Part shown: positions 10,445 through 23,999 of the stretch, in pieces
Layout of the letters: every line of letters begins with the position of its first letter
How positions within the stretch are numbered: position 1 is the stretch's first letter
NCBI RefSeq assembly: GCF_002234675.1
Contig: NC_019875.2
Location: forward strand, 24,766,299-24,830,298
Direction: 5' to 3'
DNA: 64,000 nt
DNA from: Oryzias latipes
Taxonomy: Eukaryota > Chordata > Actinopteri > Beloniformes > Adrianichthyidae
Notes under the pieces: generated by a model
Told to the model about the DNA's origin: nothing
The model's input: only the letters and a program-made list of their open reading frames with translations
The model's database searches: none
Position numbers and translations under genes: made by a program

Positions 10445-12461
10445 ACCAACAAGCAGTTGCACTTCTCTTTCAATGTTATCTTGAGTCTAGAAAAGATGAG
10501 CTCCTTAAAAGTACTCGGATAAGGAAAGTAGCTGCAACATAACTATATTAACAATGACATTATATACCTCGGATTGTCATATTTTTCTCTGAGTAGCTTG
10601 TGGAAAAAGAGATTGCACTGTTTTTTTTTTCAGGGTAAAACATTTTTGTTCAAGTTTTAATATGTTTCATCTTTACTGTTTCCTCTTAAAGTGGTTTCTG
10701 TTTTATTTCATGACTTAGTGTATGAAAAGGGTATTTTTTTAAACATATTTGCAAGGAAAAAAAACATAAAATGTTATTTGTGAGTTGCTGAACATGTTTA
10801 ATAATTTGTTCATTTTGTTTTTATTTTTGTTAATTTTATAACTGATTTAATAAATCTCTTCAAGTGAATGTACTGGTTGAATTAAATTACACACAAGCAT
10901 GTTTTTTTTAATCTAACAGCATTGTTGGTCTACGGAAAGCGTCTTACCAGGACTTTCTGTGTTCTTTAAAACATTGAGAAGAAATTAGATAGAAAATGAG
11001 AAGTCATCTAAAATTTTATAGAAATGCCTCAGTTTTGACTTAAACTAAATCTTTTTTTAAATCCTGTTTATAAAGCAGCTGTTTTATATTTAAGGGATAG
11101 GTCAAGAGAAAAAACATTTTTTAAGTGTAGAGATCGGATCAATGATAACCCAGCTCTATTTATGGGTGGGAATCAGATTATCTCACAATAAAACACAATA
11201 TGAATCATATCTGGTTTATAGCATTGATTTTTTTTATCATTCCAGACTGTTTTGTGTTGAAAAACAATACAAAATTCTAAATGATTCCTGGTTTGAAGCT
11301 GCTAAAACTATTTATAGCATCAGATAATTTTGGGTTGGCTATATTTGAACCAAAATTCCTGTTAAAACTATTTACCGTCTCTCTCTTGACTTCTTAAAAT
11401 GTCCTTAAGTTTTCTTCATGCGTGGATGAGGAGCAGCATGATGGATTCCCCAGAGTTACATGTATGTCTGACAACACCATGGGCTGCTTACATGCAAACA
11501 CAGGCAGGAAAAAAACAATCTGCACATTTTAAGTGCATTTAAACATTTAACAAAGCTACAAAATCCTGCATGTTATTTTGAGAAAATATGAAAACAGCTG
11601 GTCCATGTATGGATGCCTGCCTAACTGCTCTTTACCAGACCTATTGGCTTCTGCAGTGATGCAGCTTTCATCAGCAAACCTAAATGTGAACATTTTTACC
11701 ATTTGATCATTTTAATTTTATAAATAAGATAAGAAATATCAATTTTTTAACTAGTTGCTGTCATTTTTCTGCTTACTTTTTCCTTTAACCTTTAAGATCA
11801 AGCACAATTATCAAATTCTTAAAATATGACAATATATATATATTGTGGGTTGGATTAAAAAAGAATTGCACTCACACTGTCAAGGATACGGTCAAGTTTA
11901 ATGAGGATATAAAAAAAATTACACACATGAATACTAAGAGGCATTCATGATACAAAACCATCCTGGTGTGTCGATGTGTGGCCATCCTCTTCTGGTTACA
12001 ATTTTATTTGTTAGTCACAAAAATAAAAGGAGCTAAAATCATAAATAGACTATGTACAAATTAAAAACAATCATCAGTGTAAAAAAAATATATTCACATT
12101 CAATGTGTACCATTCAATTCTCCTTGCATTCGGTCCATTACTGGGCACAATGGGAAGCCTGTTCTTTGCCGTACCTTAAGTACTGGGAGGAAACCATCAA
12201 AGAAGTGGAGTGTCACAAAAGATAGCATTTATGCCCGTTAACATTGTGGTGATTACTCTTTGGTTGAAGGGAAATCACTCTCATGCTAAAGTGGCACAGA
12301 GACAGACAACAAGCAGACTGCTCAGGAAATGTTTGTCGGTAACCAGGTAGCAACGGACAGAAAGCAGCTGCAGATCAAACCTCATTGACCACGGCGACCA
12401 TCTGCGCTCCAGCTTTTCATGACAAGTCTGAGGTTTTCAGCTCATCATATTGGCCAGCTGT
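10445..12461. other. 3' UTR and convergent intergenic gap, nitrobindin to bok
   Basis: The first 420 bases are the nitrobindin 3' UTR, ending near AATAAA at 10849-10854. The rest is AT-rich with no gene seen; part of it, next to 12462, must be the bok 3' UTR. A short TATATA run lies at about 11832. The frames here are short and lack any motif. Confidence 0.5.
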
Positions 12462-15400
12462 TCACGTTTCCTTCATGACGTAGACGTACAGCGTAGTGAG
12501 AGCGTACTTGACAGACTCCATGATGGAGGACAACCAGGGCTGCTCTGAGGTGAGCTCCTTCTTCACCACGCATTTGGTGATCTCAGCCTGTCAAACAGGA
12601 AGCACAGACAACTTTTTCACCACTTAGTTCTTACTGTGGGGAAGCTTTTCACTGGGTTTTCCATTTTGAACACCTCAAAGGTAAAGGTTTTAGGATTTGT
12701 TGCCATAAGCATTTACAAAATCTCTTAAACAATCTTCTATCAAAATATTAAGTCAATTAGTTTATCTTAAAAAAAAATCAAACATAGTTAAAAAACAAAA
12801 ACACTAAATCAGTTTTTAAGGCTGTTTTTCCAACTAAGTTACAAACAGTTATGAACCACGATGACCTCTTTAATCCCAGAATATAATATTACACCTGAAA
12901 TATTGATCAAATTCATTTTATTGTAGTTATCAATTCAAGTTGGGACAATGCATTAGCAGGGCTACAACATAAATATGCCCAACCAATCCCGAGAGAACTT
13001 GCATATCCATCCATTGCTACTCAAATACACAAACATTCAATTGAAATTTAAAAAGTAGTTGAGTAATAAATAGTCAAAAAAATATAGTCACACTCACTAA
13101 AAACAGAATAAAAAGAATAAAAATATGAGAGCAATAAAAACAGAATAAAAGTAAATAAAAGCATAAAAGTGGTAAAATAAAAAAAAGTAGATGCCCGTTT
13201 AGTGACTCCTCCTCATGCCCCCTCCCCTCCCAGCGGTATTGAACAGTCTAATTGCACTCGGTGCAAAGGACTTCCTGAGTCTTTCTGTGGAGCATGGCAG
13301 AGACCGAATGCGCTCCTTTGGTCAGTGAAGAGTCGATGTATTGGTGGAAAAAGTATATTTTAGGTATGAGAACATGATCGATTTACTTTTTAACCAATTA
13401 TTTAGAACAGTTTTAAATCTTGCATAGTTTTCACAGTTTCTGATATGAATGGGTAGTGTTTTCCAAGATGTCGTGCCTCTGATACTGTAGACCACAATTT
13501 CACTGAATTTGCTCCTGCGTCTTTGTAGTGTGTCACAGTCTCCTCTCGTTAAAGCTCTGCTGCGAATGTCTGCGTCTGTTTTTCAGTATATTAAATTCAT
13601 TAGAGGTGGGGGAGCAAGCTCATTTAAAACCTGAAAAACGAGACAAGCAGGCAAAAACAACTGATCATTTTCCAGCATGTTATATTTATGGAGAATACAT
13701 CAGTGATATTGCAAAGATTTCTCTTTTGAGCACTTTTTATGTTTTTTTAAAAACAAGGACATAAGCGACTTTAAAATGGTGTCACTTGTTTAGGACCATG
13801 GTGAGGCAATACAATAAATAACTAAAAACCATTGAGAGCACCTATCATATCTGTCATCTTTGGAAACAAGATTTGCTTTCTGACCACATTACTTCCAATT
13901 GAATCTTTAATATCAGATTATAAATGCCATTGAAATCGAATCCCTTTTTCCAGGCTTGACATTCCTGAGCTTCTTGGGATCAGTAAACTATACTCTGTAC
14001 TGTCAAAAATGAATCAAATCTCCTGATGAATTGAATTAAATAGTAAAAATGTATATGAACTTGTTAAAAAATGTTTCACATGAACAGTTACTGTTGCTAT
14101 TTTTATAGCAATCTTGACCTATAAAATATATTTATTTGAAATACTGTGTATTTTTCTAGCTGTTTTTCTTTTACTGAAGTGAGCCACTAGCTCTTGAGTT
14201 TTTCTGTAAAAATCTACATATTTTTAAATAAAGGTGTTTAAAACCTTTATAAAAAGTACTGTGGACACTGTTGGGAAAACAACATTCAGCTAAAAGAAAA
14301 GAATTTCACAAATAAAGAATTAAGGTCTATAAATTGATGTGATATATTTTTATTAAAGCATCATGCTTCCATTTTTGGTAGTTTAACTTGAATTACATTA
14401 GGAGCTGTAGATGTCCTGATTAAGTTAATTTGCATGCAAATGTGCAGGCACAATATGATTAAATAAAATTTGGATGTTTAGTAAAAAAAAAAACTCCCAA
14501 AAACACAAAACATCAAAAAAAACATCATCAGGCAAACATTTGTGTCCATTACCGAAACAAACTGTTGGAAATGTTGAGAAAGATACTCTACATTCAGTAA
14601 TATTTTGCATAATAATTTTTCAATTTAATAATCACTATTTCTTTCTTAAATCCCAGCAAACTCCAACAGTAGATGCTGTTTAAACACTTACTTAAAAAAA
14701 TCAAAATCCTTCAACACAACTTTATCCTATTCTTTAATAGGTGAAAAACACATTTTAGGTTTATGTACAAATGTGTGCATGTTAACCTGGGTTTTATAAA
14801 ACAAAAGAAAATGCAGATAGTCCTCCTGGGTTATTAAACCTAAAACAAAATGTTTGCACTTTTCTTTTGCTTCAGTGTTAGAGGCACGGAGCTCTTTATG
14901 CTCAGCTAAGAGAGCTTCTGCATCCGCCTTCACCTACAAATTTAAACCTTGCTTTTAATTGTGAAGGGGCTTTGAACTCTGAATAGTAAGTGGTTTGAAT
15001 AGTAACCACTAAAAGAACCACATTTTGTGATATCTTGTTCAAAGTTTACCCACTTAATTCTGATATTCAACACCGAATGCAGCACAATAAAATGAGTGTG
15101 GTTCTATCTTTAGAATACCATCTGGCAGAAATTATATAGAATTGTTTCTATTTATTTAAAATAAAATGAAATAAAACAAAATCAAAAATAAGTTGTGGCA
15201 CATGTTAAAAAAATTCCTTTATAGAGAAGATCTCTCACCCATCCTCCTCTCCTTTTTAACCAGTGAACCAGGAATTTGCGAACAAACTGCCCAAGGCTGT
15301 CCACCAAGATGTGCACGGTGGTGAGGTAACCTTGTCTGACACAATCCACAGCCAGGGCTCCAGCTACTGCATACATGGACACCACCTTGCCCCATGTTAT

Positions 15401-18239
15401 ACCTAAAGAAAATTTAAAAAATAGGGGGAAAGGTTTTAGTATATCTGCAGAAACCCTTTTGTTCCTTTCACTGCAAAAACTCCATGTGGTGCTGAGTTGA
15501 CCCTTGTGCTATCTTAGATGACCCCACCCTTACTTTGATGTGTTATTCCTACCATGACAAAGGTGGATGAAGGTGGAAAGATTTAATGTAATCCATGGAC
15601 ACCAGTGAAGATCACAAATCATTGAAGAAAAAAGGTTCAGAGCACTGTCTAGTGGGTCTAGATGACCCCACTCCCAACGTTAAAGTGCCTAGGATAGCAC
15701 AAGGGTTACTGATAAGTTTAAGCTTCAACAGCTCAAACTGAAATGGAGTCTGTCTGTTGGGTTTTGGCTGAAAAAACTGAAACATTTTTAAAAGTGAAAA
15801 AAAAAAAATTCTGGCGAAGTTTCGGTCTCATTTTTAACCTAATGTGACCCATGAGGGCCAGTGATTGGACCTTGAACTGAAATAAACGGCCCATTGAAGT
15901 CGACAAACCACAGCATCTGTGTTAACTTCACTGATAAGAGGTTTTTACAACAACCCTCATGATTGAGGACAAGCCGCAAAGTCCCCGGGGGGTACTGAAA
16001 GGGGCCGCTTTAAGTTCAAAAGCATGTGGATCGATGTAGCTGGAAAGACAAGTCCAAACTGGGTCTTTTTACCATCAAGACAGGGACATAAAGACTTTCA
16101 TTGGATGAGATTAAAGGCACATGACTAATTCTAGGTATTCTTTCCAGAATACCAGGGACAATTCTAACAGGTTTAAGTGTTATGGTGGAGGACTGAATGA
16201 CCTCCCTTAGCCTGGCTTGCTTCGTCATGAATGCCTCTGGAGCTGCGGGTGAGCTTAAACGAGATAACCCATGGAAACTGTCAGCGTATGTCAAGGCTAA
16301 CTCTCTACTGAGAAGCAGTCCAAGAATAGAGATGAGATTGCCAGGGATAAAGACATGGGGGGGGGGTGAACAGGAGTGGGAGGAAGGAGGAAAAAAAAAA
16401 AAAACAAAGAAACCAGTCACGCAGATTATAATGATGGATTTATCGGATGTTATTTCTTTTCACAAGAAACGACTTTAAAGTCCAGACAGACAAAAAGATT
16501 TGACTTGTTCTATTTATATCCCTCCATCCAACAAGGCTGGAGCAGACGTGGGTTCACAAGTTTGTTGTTTTTCAGAAGGAATCCCACGCCGTTTCTAAAA
16601 ATTACAGTCTTGTGATGTCACATCAGAGGAACATCGGGCCAGAGCACAAGTTTAAAAAAAAAAAAAAAAAGACATTAGGCCAGTCGGTTTTCCAGGCAAC
16701 AATCCAAATGTTCTTCATCATGCTGCAGACTCTCATCTCTCCCTGAAGGGTTCTGCAGTCACTTTTATGGTTTACTTCAAAATGTTACAGCTTTTTATAG
16801 TAAACTGAAGACAAATGTCCAGAAAATTGTAACTATAAAAACTATAAAAATGACCTTTAGGATTTTTCATTTAAGGTGGTTCTAACATGGCAAAGATTCG
16901 TCCAACATTTACACTCCAGTTTTATACTGAGGATGCTATTATTTAAATAAATTCATGAAAGGGGATTCTTAACTTGGGATTAACAGAACGATTGGCATAA
17001 AAAGTGGAAATATTAAGGTTAGTTGATAACTCTTTGTTTAATTCTGAACTGAAGCCGTCAAAGAGAGGAACAAAGCTTAAAGGGGCTTAAACAGAAGCAG
17101 AACATGCCTAGTTAGTGTCTCCATGTTTCCAATTGATGCTTAGATAACCAGCTAATTCACTTACTGCTCATGCAGCCTTATGTAAGACTCTCAGAGCAAT
17201 TTTCTTTTTAATTAACATTATATTTTATTGAATCACTACCCAAATTTGGATGCAGAAAATGAGCCTTTGTGGGATTGTTTCCTGACAAAGTTGCTTGTTG
17301 AAGATCTTAAAATAAATGGTAGAAAGTTACTTTGGTGTGAGTTTTTTCTTTTCTTTTTTAACTTCAAATTATTTTCGACTGAGTTTTATTGGAAGTTTCA
17401 AGGTAGAAAACAGCATCTGATTTCAACCCACTCACCCAAAGAGCCAATCTGACCAGATGAAAACCGCAAAAGCCTTAAATTTTCATGTTCTGTCTGATCT
17501 CTTTTGGCTTCTTCAATTGTGTGCTTACGATCCCCAACATTTCCAAGGTGACCGCATCTCCTTTGCTGTACCTGCTGAGAAAATTTCTGTTGCCACACCA
17601 AGGAAGGCATCTGAAACCACGTTCTCCATGGCAACAGAAATGTTGAGCTGCCGTGCTACGTTCCTGTACAGACCAGGCTGTATGCACTCCAGCTCGTCTC
17701 CTAGGAACAGGAAATCGGCAGAGACAAAAGATGGGGACAGTCTATTAGCAAGAGTTGTGTGAAAATGAGACATAAAGAAGATAAAATAAATAAAACTGAC
17801 TGATTCAGTTTATTCCTTTTTCCAAAAGTGATTTCCAACAGTTTTTGTGTCTAAATCCAATTCAAAAAAGTTTGAAAATTTGACATGATTAATTAAGTCT
17901 TCCTGCTATAATTTGCCATCCCCCTAAAATAAATGAAAACAGAGCAACATTCCTGATTTACATTGACAGGACTCTAAACATTTCAGTGAATATTAACTTT
18001 ATGTATTGCATCTTACCTAGACACAGAAGAACCATAGTCACCTCGGAGAGTGCCGCATTGGAGGGAGAGAAATTAATTTCGGCTTTGGACCACCCCATCC
18101 CATTTTGGTGGAGTCTGGACAGGATGTAGTCTCTGCACAACGCTTTCGACTGGGTCACCAGCTCCTTCTCAGACAGCGATCGCTCAAACACATCCAGGAC
18201 CTCAGCCGCAAAAACAGAGGAACGCCTCAGAACATCCAT
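12462..18239 (-). CDS. bok: Bcl-2-related ovarian killer (multi-domain pro-apoptotic Bcl-2 protein)
   Basis: BOK permeabilises the mitochondrial outer membrane and is kept low by ER-associated degradation. Coding exons, in transcript order, are 18239-18017, 17700-17572, 15402-15239 and 12587-12462, in frame, 213 aa, the usual length. The start MDVLRRSSVFAAEV matches the family. The BH3 region is VLLCLGDELECIQPGLYRNV (70-89), BH1 is TWGKVVSMYAVAGALAVD, and BH2 is HWLKRRGGW. The C-terminal tail (ITKCVVKKELTSEQPWL then SVKYALTTLYVYVMKET) is less hydrophobic and quite unlike the mammalian tail, although KCVV and the tryptophan are kept. An untranslated first exon probably ends at 18913 (AACAG|GTAGG), and the ATG exon starts at 18360. 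The gene is convergent with the nitrobindin gene, as BOK and THAP4 are in human. Confidence 0.93.
12880..13560. repeat. Interspersed repeat in bok intron 3, probably LINE-derived
   Basis: The segment around 13230-13350 (for example CACTCGGTGCAAAGGACTTC followed by CTGAGTCTTTCTGTGGAGC) resembles a sequence that recurs in many fish genomes and that I associate with LINE 3' regions. Neighbouring bases are A-rich. Ends and clade cannot be set by eye. Confidence 0.35.
14840..14933 (-). other. Possible unannotated exon in bok intron 3
   Basis: A 94-nt open segment is bounded on the minus strand by TTTGTAG|GTGAAGG and TTTTAG|GTTTAA. It is more GC-rich than its surroundings. It would encode VKADAEALLAEHKELRASN followed by a Lys/Glu-rich stretch, a hydrophilic coiled-coil-like peptide. 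Spliced after bok exon 3 it would be in phase at its start but not at its end, because 94 is not a multiple of three. It could be an alternative exon, a relic or chance. Confidence 0.25.
15500..15706. mobile_element. 207-bp MITE in bok intron 2
   Basis: The termini ACCCTTGTGCTATCTTAG and CTAGGATAGCACAAGGGT are inverted repeats of about 18 bp with one mismatch. The interior has no coding capacity. The size and structure fit a non-autonomous DNA transposon. The target duplication is unclear, so I do not assign a superfamily. Confidence 0.75.
15960..16420. other. Unexplained GC-richer block with a 134-codon open frame in bok intron 2
   Basis: The minus strand is open from 16420 to 16016, starting in a poly-pyrimidine run, and the plus strand has a 93-codon frame over the same DNA. 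Base composition is closer to coding or repeat DNA than to the intron around it. No domain, signal peptide or known repeat was recognised, and I do not call a gene. Confidence 0.2.
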
Positions 18240-18912
18240 GTCCTCCCTGCTGGGGATGTGGGTCAGGGAGTCTGACCTCTCAGGGATCAGCTGTGTAATC
18301 AAGAGCGTCCTCTTTTTCCTCTGGGATCAGCCAAGTCTAGTGATGAGGGTCAAACGGCACCTGTAAGGACAACATGACTGGGTAGCTTTCAGCACATTGA
18401 TCTTCAGTCACATATGTAATCAGATTAGTAATATTTATCCACAATATTGGTCCGTATTCATAGCAAATGTGGGTGTATCTAAAACTGACCAGAAACTTAC
18501 ATAAGAAAGTGATGGAGGCGTTATTGTTGAGTCATTGATGGTCAAGTTAGATTGGATTATGCAACAAGCACATGCTAAAATGGGAAATGCTGCTCATGTT
18601 CATCTGATATATTTATTTATTTTTTAAATAAAAAAGACCAAAAAGAAAATTCCCTCTCACCATCTGCATTGCTGCTCCTTCCAGATGGCACCAAAATAAA
18701 CTTCATCCTTATTGATCCATGGGTGGAAAAGAAAACTCCCAGCAGTTCTTGTCCAAAAAAACAACCGATAAAAATGTTTGCAAATTCCTCTGCCTGGTTT
18801 GGGCAAATCAAACAATCTTTAAAGGAAGTTCTGGTTCGGACCTAAAAGGTCCAATAGCTCCCGGAACAGCAGCGACCCTTTGAAGCGAGCGAGTCAGCAG
18901 GAGGACGCCTAC

Positions 18913-19060
18913 CTGTTCTAACTTCCCTTGTTGCGCCACAAGGTATGTTAGTTTTGCAGCCGAAGGCATCCCAGAGGGGCGGTGTGGTTCCCGCCTGTCC
19001 TGTCCAAGTGGCTCAAACTGACACCCGCGCGGCAAGAGATTGACGAATCAACCGAACCTG
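18913..19060 (-). promoter_or_regulatory. Probable untranslated first exon and promoter of bok
   Basis: On the minus strand AACAG|GTAGGC at 18913 is a good donor. The matching acceptor CCTTACAG|GTGCCG leads into the ATG exon at 18360. The DNA at 18900-19060 is richer in GC and CpG than its surroundings. No TATA box is obvious and the exact start is not set. Confidence 0.45.
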
Positions 19061-22000
19061 CATTCTCATTCACAAGTAAGCGCGGATTGTCTGTTGTCAC
19101 GCTTCACGCGCATTTATGTCACAGATAAGAGGTCTTTAACAGGCTAAAGGAAATCTGCTTCATGCGGGATTGAAATGACGCTGGTTTTATAGTCAAGCAA
19201 TAATAATAATAAAAGTATGTAAATACAGATCTGCTCTGTGATTTAAAAATAAAAAAAATAAACCTTTTGTTTCGTATATGGGGGATTTTTGTCAAGTTAA
19301 ATGCGTAAACTTAAATAATTATGAGGTATTCCGAAGTGTACTTGTTTGGTTATTTGTTTGTTTGTTCATATGATTATAATGTTGAAGTATACACTCTGTC
19401 ATTCAATTAAAATCTTAGATTACTGGTAATTTAAAAAGCTTTAAAACTAAGTAGAAAACTCTGAGATTGAAAAACAGCTAGATGTCGCTGTTTCTCACTT
19501 TTACAGCAGATTAAAAAGTCTCCAGTTGACCTCAACTGACCTGTGGACCTTTCAAGTTGGGGAAGTAAATAATACAATAATACAGTAAATAATAAATACA
19601 AAATTGAAAAAGAAGGAATTTTTTTTACAGAAACTCTTTATATTTGATGGCATGCATTAAAGAAAATTATATGTAACTGTGTCTAAAAAGGACAAGCTTA
19701 AAAACATCCTGCAGGCTACAAAAGTCAAGAGTTTTAACAGCAAATTTGCATCACAGTCAAAGATATTTAGCTTAAATTAAAGTTTTAAAGCTTAGTTTAC
19801 TTTATATTGTAAATCAATTTGGTTAATTTAACTTAAAATATAGACTTCACACCAGTTTGGATTTTTAAAAATTAATGATTTCAAGTTTTTTGTTTTATTT
19901 ACTTTTTCAAATGAAGGCCATATTTTGTTTACGTAGGACAGAAGAAGACCTTATCCAAAAAAAAGAAGTTATGTAAAGAGAATTGCTGCTTGTGGACTTG
20001 CTATTGTTTTGTTAATAATGACCTGAAACCATCCAATTCATGAATAGGCTTTGCTTTTTTAATTCACCAATTGATTAAAAAGCCTCAATATTTCCACAGA
20101 ATAGCTTTTTTGCTTAATAAAACAATAAAAGTCACCCTTGCCGTGTTATTCAAGAACATTCTCTTGTTTTTTTCCATCTTGGGAGGCTGCTACCTAAATG
20201 TTTCACATTCCTGCAGCGGGAATTCCTGAATTATTTTTTGAAGAACAGCATTGGATGAAAGAAGGCCTTGCCTCCACAGATTTGCATGTTTTAATATTTA
20301 AATCGACAAATGTGTAAATGAGAAAAACAACCTTTTACTTTTTGCTTGTAGTGGTAAATTTTCCATAGCGTTTTAACTTTTCCACAACATTAGGTATGTG
20401 TGAAATTTAAACAACAACTTTAAACCAAAAACACTCATTTTACTAAGTTCAACTGTTTTTTTATTGCACATTGATGAACTTGATTCTATAGTTCTTTTCA
20501 TTTAGACTTAAGCTTCCTTGATAGTCTATGACACCCTTTTCTACAGAAAGATCTAGCGAGCCTGCCAAACATTCCCTTTTAAACTCCTTTATTCTTTAAA
20601 AAAAATGATCACCAATGCATGATAAATAATAAGAAATGCATTTTTCAGATTCATTCTTCTAATCAAATTTTGGATGTAACATGTTTCTCAGAGATTTTTC
20701 TTCCCCTGATCTGTTTTTAGAAAACTCAGTATTTGTTTGTTGCACAATAAAGTTAATTTTTTAAGCAAAATAAAACAATTAACATGGTGTTTGGAAATGT
20801 AAAATTAAAGGTTTTGGTTGGGGTGTTCAGTTACCCAACAACTGTGTGTGTGAGGTCAAAAAGGTCTCTTTGACCTGTGGGGCAGGATTGTTTTTCAAGA
20901 TATGAAATTCCTGCATTTTAAACAAAGATAAATAAACACAAACTAGAGTGAGAATTCTGCAAAGAAATGCTATCTTTGTTTGTGTTATGTACACGTCTTA
21001 ATTTTTGTGAGTACAGAATGTGAAGACACAAACAAGTTAAATATTATTGGGATCAAAATATATTTGAATTTAGAAAGCCATGCAAGGATAGATGTCTGGT
21101 ATTTATGTGATTTTTTATCAACAGACAAAACAAAATAACAAAATATGACGGAAAAACACAAAAAAACAGAGAGATATTTGCTAAAATCTGGTAGTCACTG
21201 TACCAGGAAGCGATAGTGTTTTCATAACAGCAAGCTTGACCTGGAGTGTTGGGAAGTTCAGGGTGATGGGAGTTCAGAGACAAGAAGATTTGCAAAAAAA
21301 CAAAAACAAAGAAAAAACAAGGCAGACAAACCCTCCATTAAAATTAAGTTGAAGCTCTGAGACAAGGAAAAGTCCTTGCACTGAGAAGCTAGTATTTTTC
21401 TAGAGCATATTTTATAAAGGAGATTTGACTGGAACCATTGGTTTCTGTGCTTTAACTTTCTCCACTGATGTAGATCTTTTAGAGAATTGTTATCTATATA
21501 TTAAATCTACAATAAAAAAGCACCACAAACCAAAGTTTTCTGTTTTTTTCAGCAATACACCATCTTCCTCCAATGACCAAATGTAGGAGTTCTTACTTTG
21601 TGGGGCAACAAGGGAGCTATTGATAAAATCAAATAAAAATAATGATAATAATAGAAGCATGTGACATTCTCTTTACTGGATCCGAAATGTCATTACAGTT
21701 TTCAGAAAATGACATCATGTTTGGATGCCATACAGTGACTGGTAAACCAGGCATGCTTGTTTTAATACCATGGATGTTTTCCAAAGAATATTTTTTTCTT
21801 TTTATGTTAAGAAATGCCATCGTAGTATTGGGAAATCAGAAAGAAGAACTTGTTGGGATCACTTACTTAACTTACTATCAGGTTTGTGATATTTTGCCTT
21901 CGCTTCCATCCTTGAACTTGCCAGCAGAGTTAAAGACAGTAAGATTTTTTGTTTTTGAAAAGTCATAAAATTATTAATTTGTTGGACAGAAAATGGAAAA

Positions 22001-23995
22001 TTCCTTGTTTTGACTAAACATTTGACATACCCTCTTGTTTCCTTGAAGCTGTGCACACAGTTAGTTTAAAGAGGTTCACTGACATTTCCTTTTATAAAAT
22101 CTGTTGGGTTCAAAAAATTATAAATGACTTCTGTCTCTGAACCCTAAAAATAGAACTTAGTTGGTAAGTGTGTGTGACGGTCTGACAAGTATAAATAACT
22201 TAAGAAATATGTTGGCTTGATATTTGTTTTAGCTGCAAAGAACAAAAGGAATCTAAATGGAATATTCCATTCATAAAAAAAACTCACAACATACAAACAT
22301 GATCATTTTTAGTTTTTGTATTTTTATTTTTTTATTTTAAGGAGATTTGTGCAGACCAGTAAAGAAAAAGCCAACTTGAAGCCAATCCTAAATTGATTCA
22401 GATGCCAAAAAAGTGTAATATATTAGTTCCTGTCAACATTCCTCTTTCTTTCCGAATTTCACTTGCAGTGGTTCCATAAAAATTTTTAGTTTTAGCTTAA
22501 AAGCTGCACTTTTGCATCAAATCGAACCCTGGATTTTGCACAATTTTAAACACAATGAACTGCACAACCTTACACTGTATTATGCAACACAGAGCTTTGC
22601 AGGGTAACACAGTCGACACATTTTAGTGCTTTTGGAAGCCATGTGAGCTTCTGTTAAGTAACAGGTATGTCATAAACAAACACATGTTCAGGTTCTATAT
22701 GTTCATTGAATTACCCTTGCTGTTATCAAGCCATCACAATCGCAGGATGCTGCTGCCGTGGATGGAAGATTTTTGTCCATTCTCCACTGACCTGAGAGCT
22801 CCATTTTATACGGTTTCACCAATTTCAGTGAGTGGATTCAGGTGATAGACAAAGCCCTGACTCAAATCTATATTAAATTGTCACATGAGCACAAAGAACA
22901 GGGATTTTTTTGTGTTGGGAGGAGATTTAAAAACAAAAAAACAGAAAATCATGCATTTAGAGACAAAGCTATAACATCCCTGCTCAATTTAAATGTTTTA
23001 CCATCTCTCAATGAAACGCCGTTGTCCTCATCCTACTGGTTGAAGAACAGCTCATTGTTTTAAAGATGCTTTTCTGCACATTCTTGATAGCCCCAACAGG
23101 ACCACCATTTTTGTGTCACCGGTTGCTCAACATGCATGTCAATATTAACTGGCATGGCATTTTCTCACACATGAACAAGTTTAGTGAAAATTTTTGCATA
23201 ATCTCACGTGTGCAGCTTCAGCTGAATTAGCCATCAAAAAGTTGGAGATCAAGTTTTTGTTCTGGGCAAAATACTAGATTGTACTACGCCACATTTTGGG
23301 TGCATCTAGTCCTTCACTTACATTTCCCCATATGCAACAATATGTAAATAGTAACACCCCCGCCATGTCTCGTGCGCAGATGCCATCCATTCCAGCCGTC
23401 CTTTTGTCCAGCTCACACGTTGCACAGGAAAGCTCCATCCAAGTCTCACACCCATCGTGCTTGGGGAACAGGTAAAACCAGAGCCGCTGGAGAGATGGGA
23501 ACCAAGCCTTGAAGCTACAACCCAGGAGAGGTTGAGCAAGACCAAATGTCAAGTTGGCGGTGAATGTATCACACCTGATTCAACCTTTAACCCAAATCAT
23601 GACCAGTGGAAGTCCCCAGAGAAGTTTTATAACTTTGACCAAATCCAAGCTTTGTTTATGTTAAACCATGTTTGGTTAAAATACTATGTTTTTCTTTAAA
23701 TTTATATTTTTTATTTACTGACCATTCACTGACCTGTGGAATATTGCGCCTTAACTTCTATCTCTTTGGTCCCACCCCCTTCATGACCACTAATCAATCT
23801 GTCCAATCACAAGCAAGCTGAGAGAGCACAGAAAGGTGGAGCCTGGCACTGAAACAGGGTGTGGTTCTGAAACTTTCATGGGCTGTAGTAGTGGCATGGG
23901 GTTTAAATTGAGCTGAATGGGGCTGATCCCATAGTTACCACAGCTGATCTGTCACTTTCACACGCTTGCTCTCCTGGCTCAGAGCTTCAGCCGCC
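19061..23995. other. Gene-poor intergenic stretch between bok and elovl1
   Basis: About 4.9 kb, mostly very AT-rich with many homopolymer runs. The longest frames (108 codons at 21642, 92 and 80 codons near 23300-23700) have no recognisable domain and overlap each other on opposite strands. The two genes are divergent, so the stretch should contain both promoters. A CCAAT box is at about 23813. Nothing else can be supported by eye. Confidence 0.5.
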
Positions 23996-23999
23996 CGTG

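Noticed and set aside
21642-21968. 108-codon frame in the bok-elovl1 gap
   Set aside because: AT-rich, no domain, no splice or promoter context; matched by an antisense frame of similar kind.
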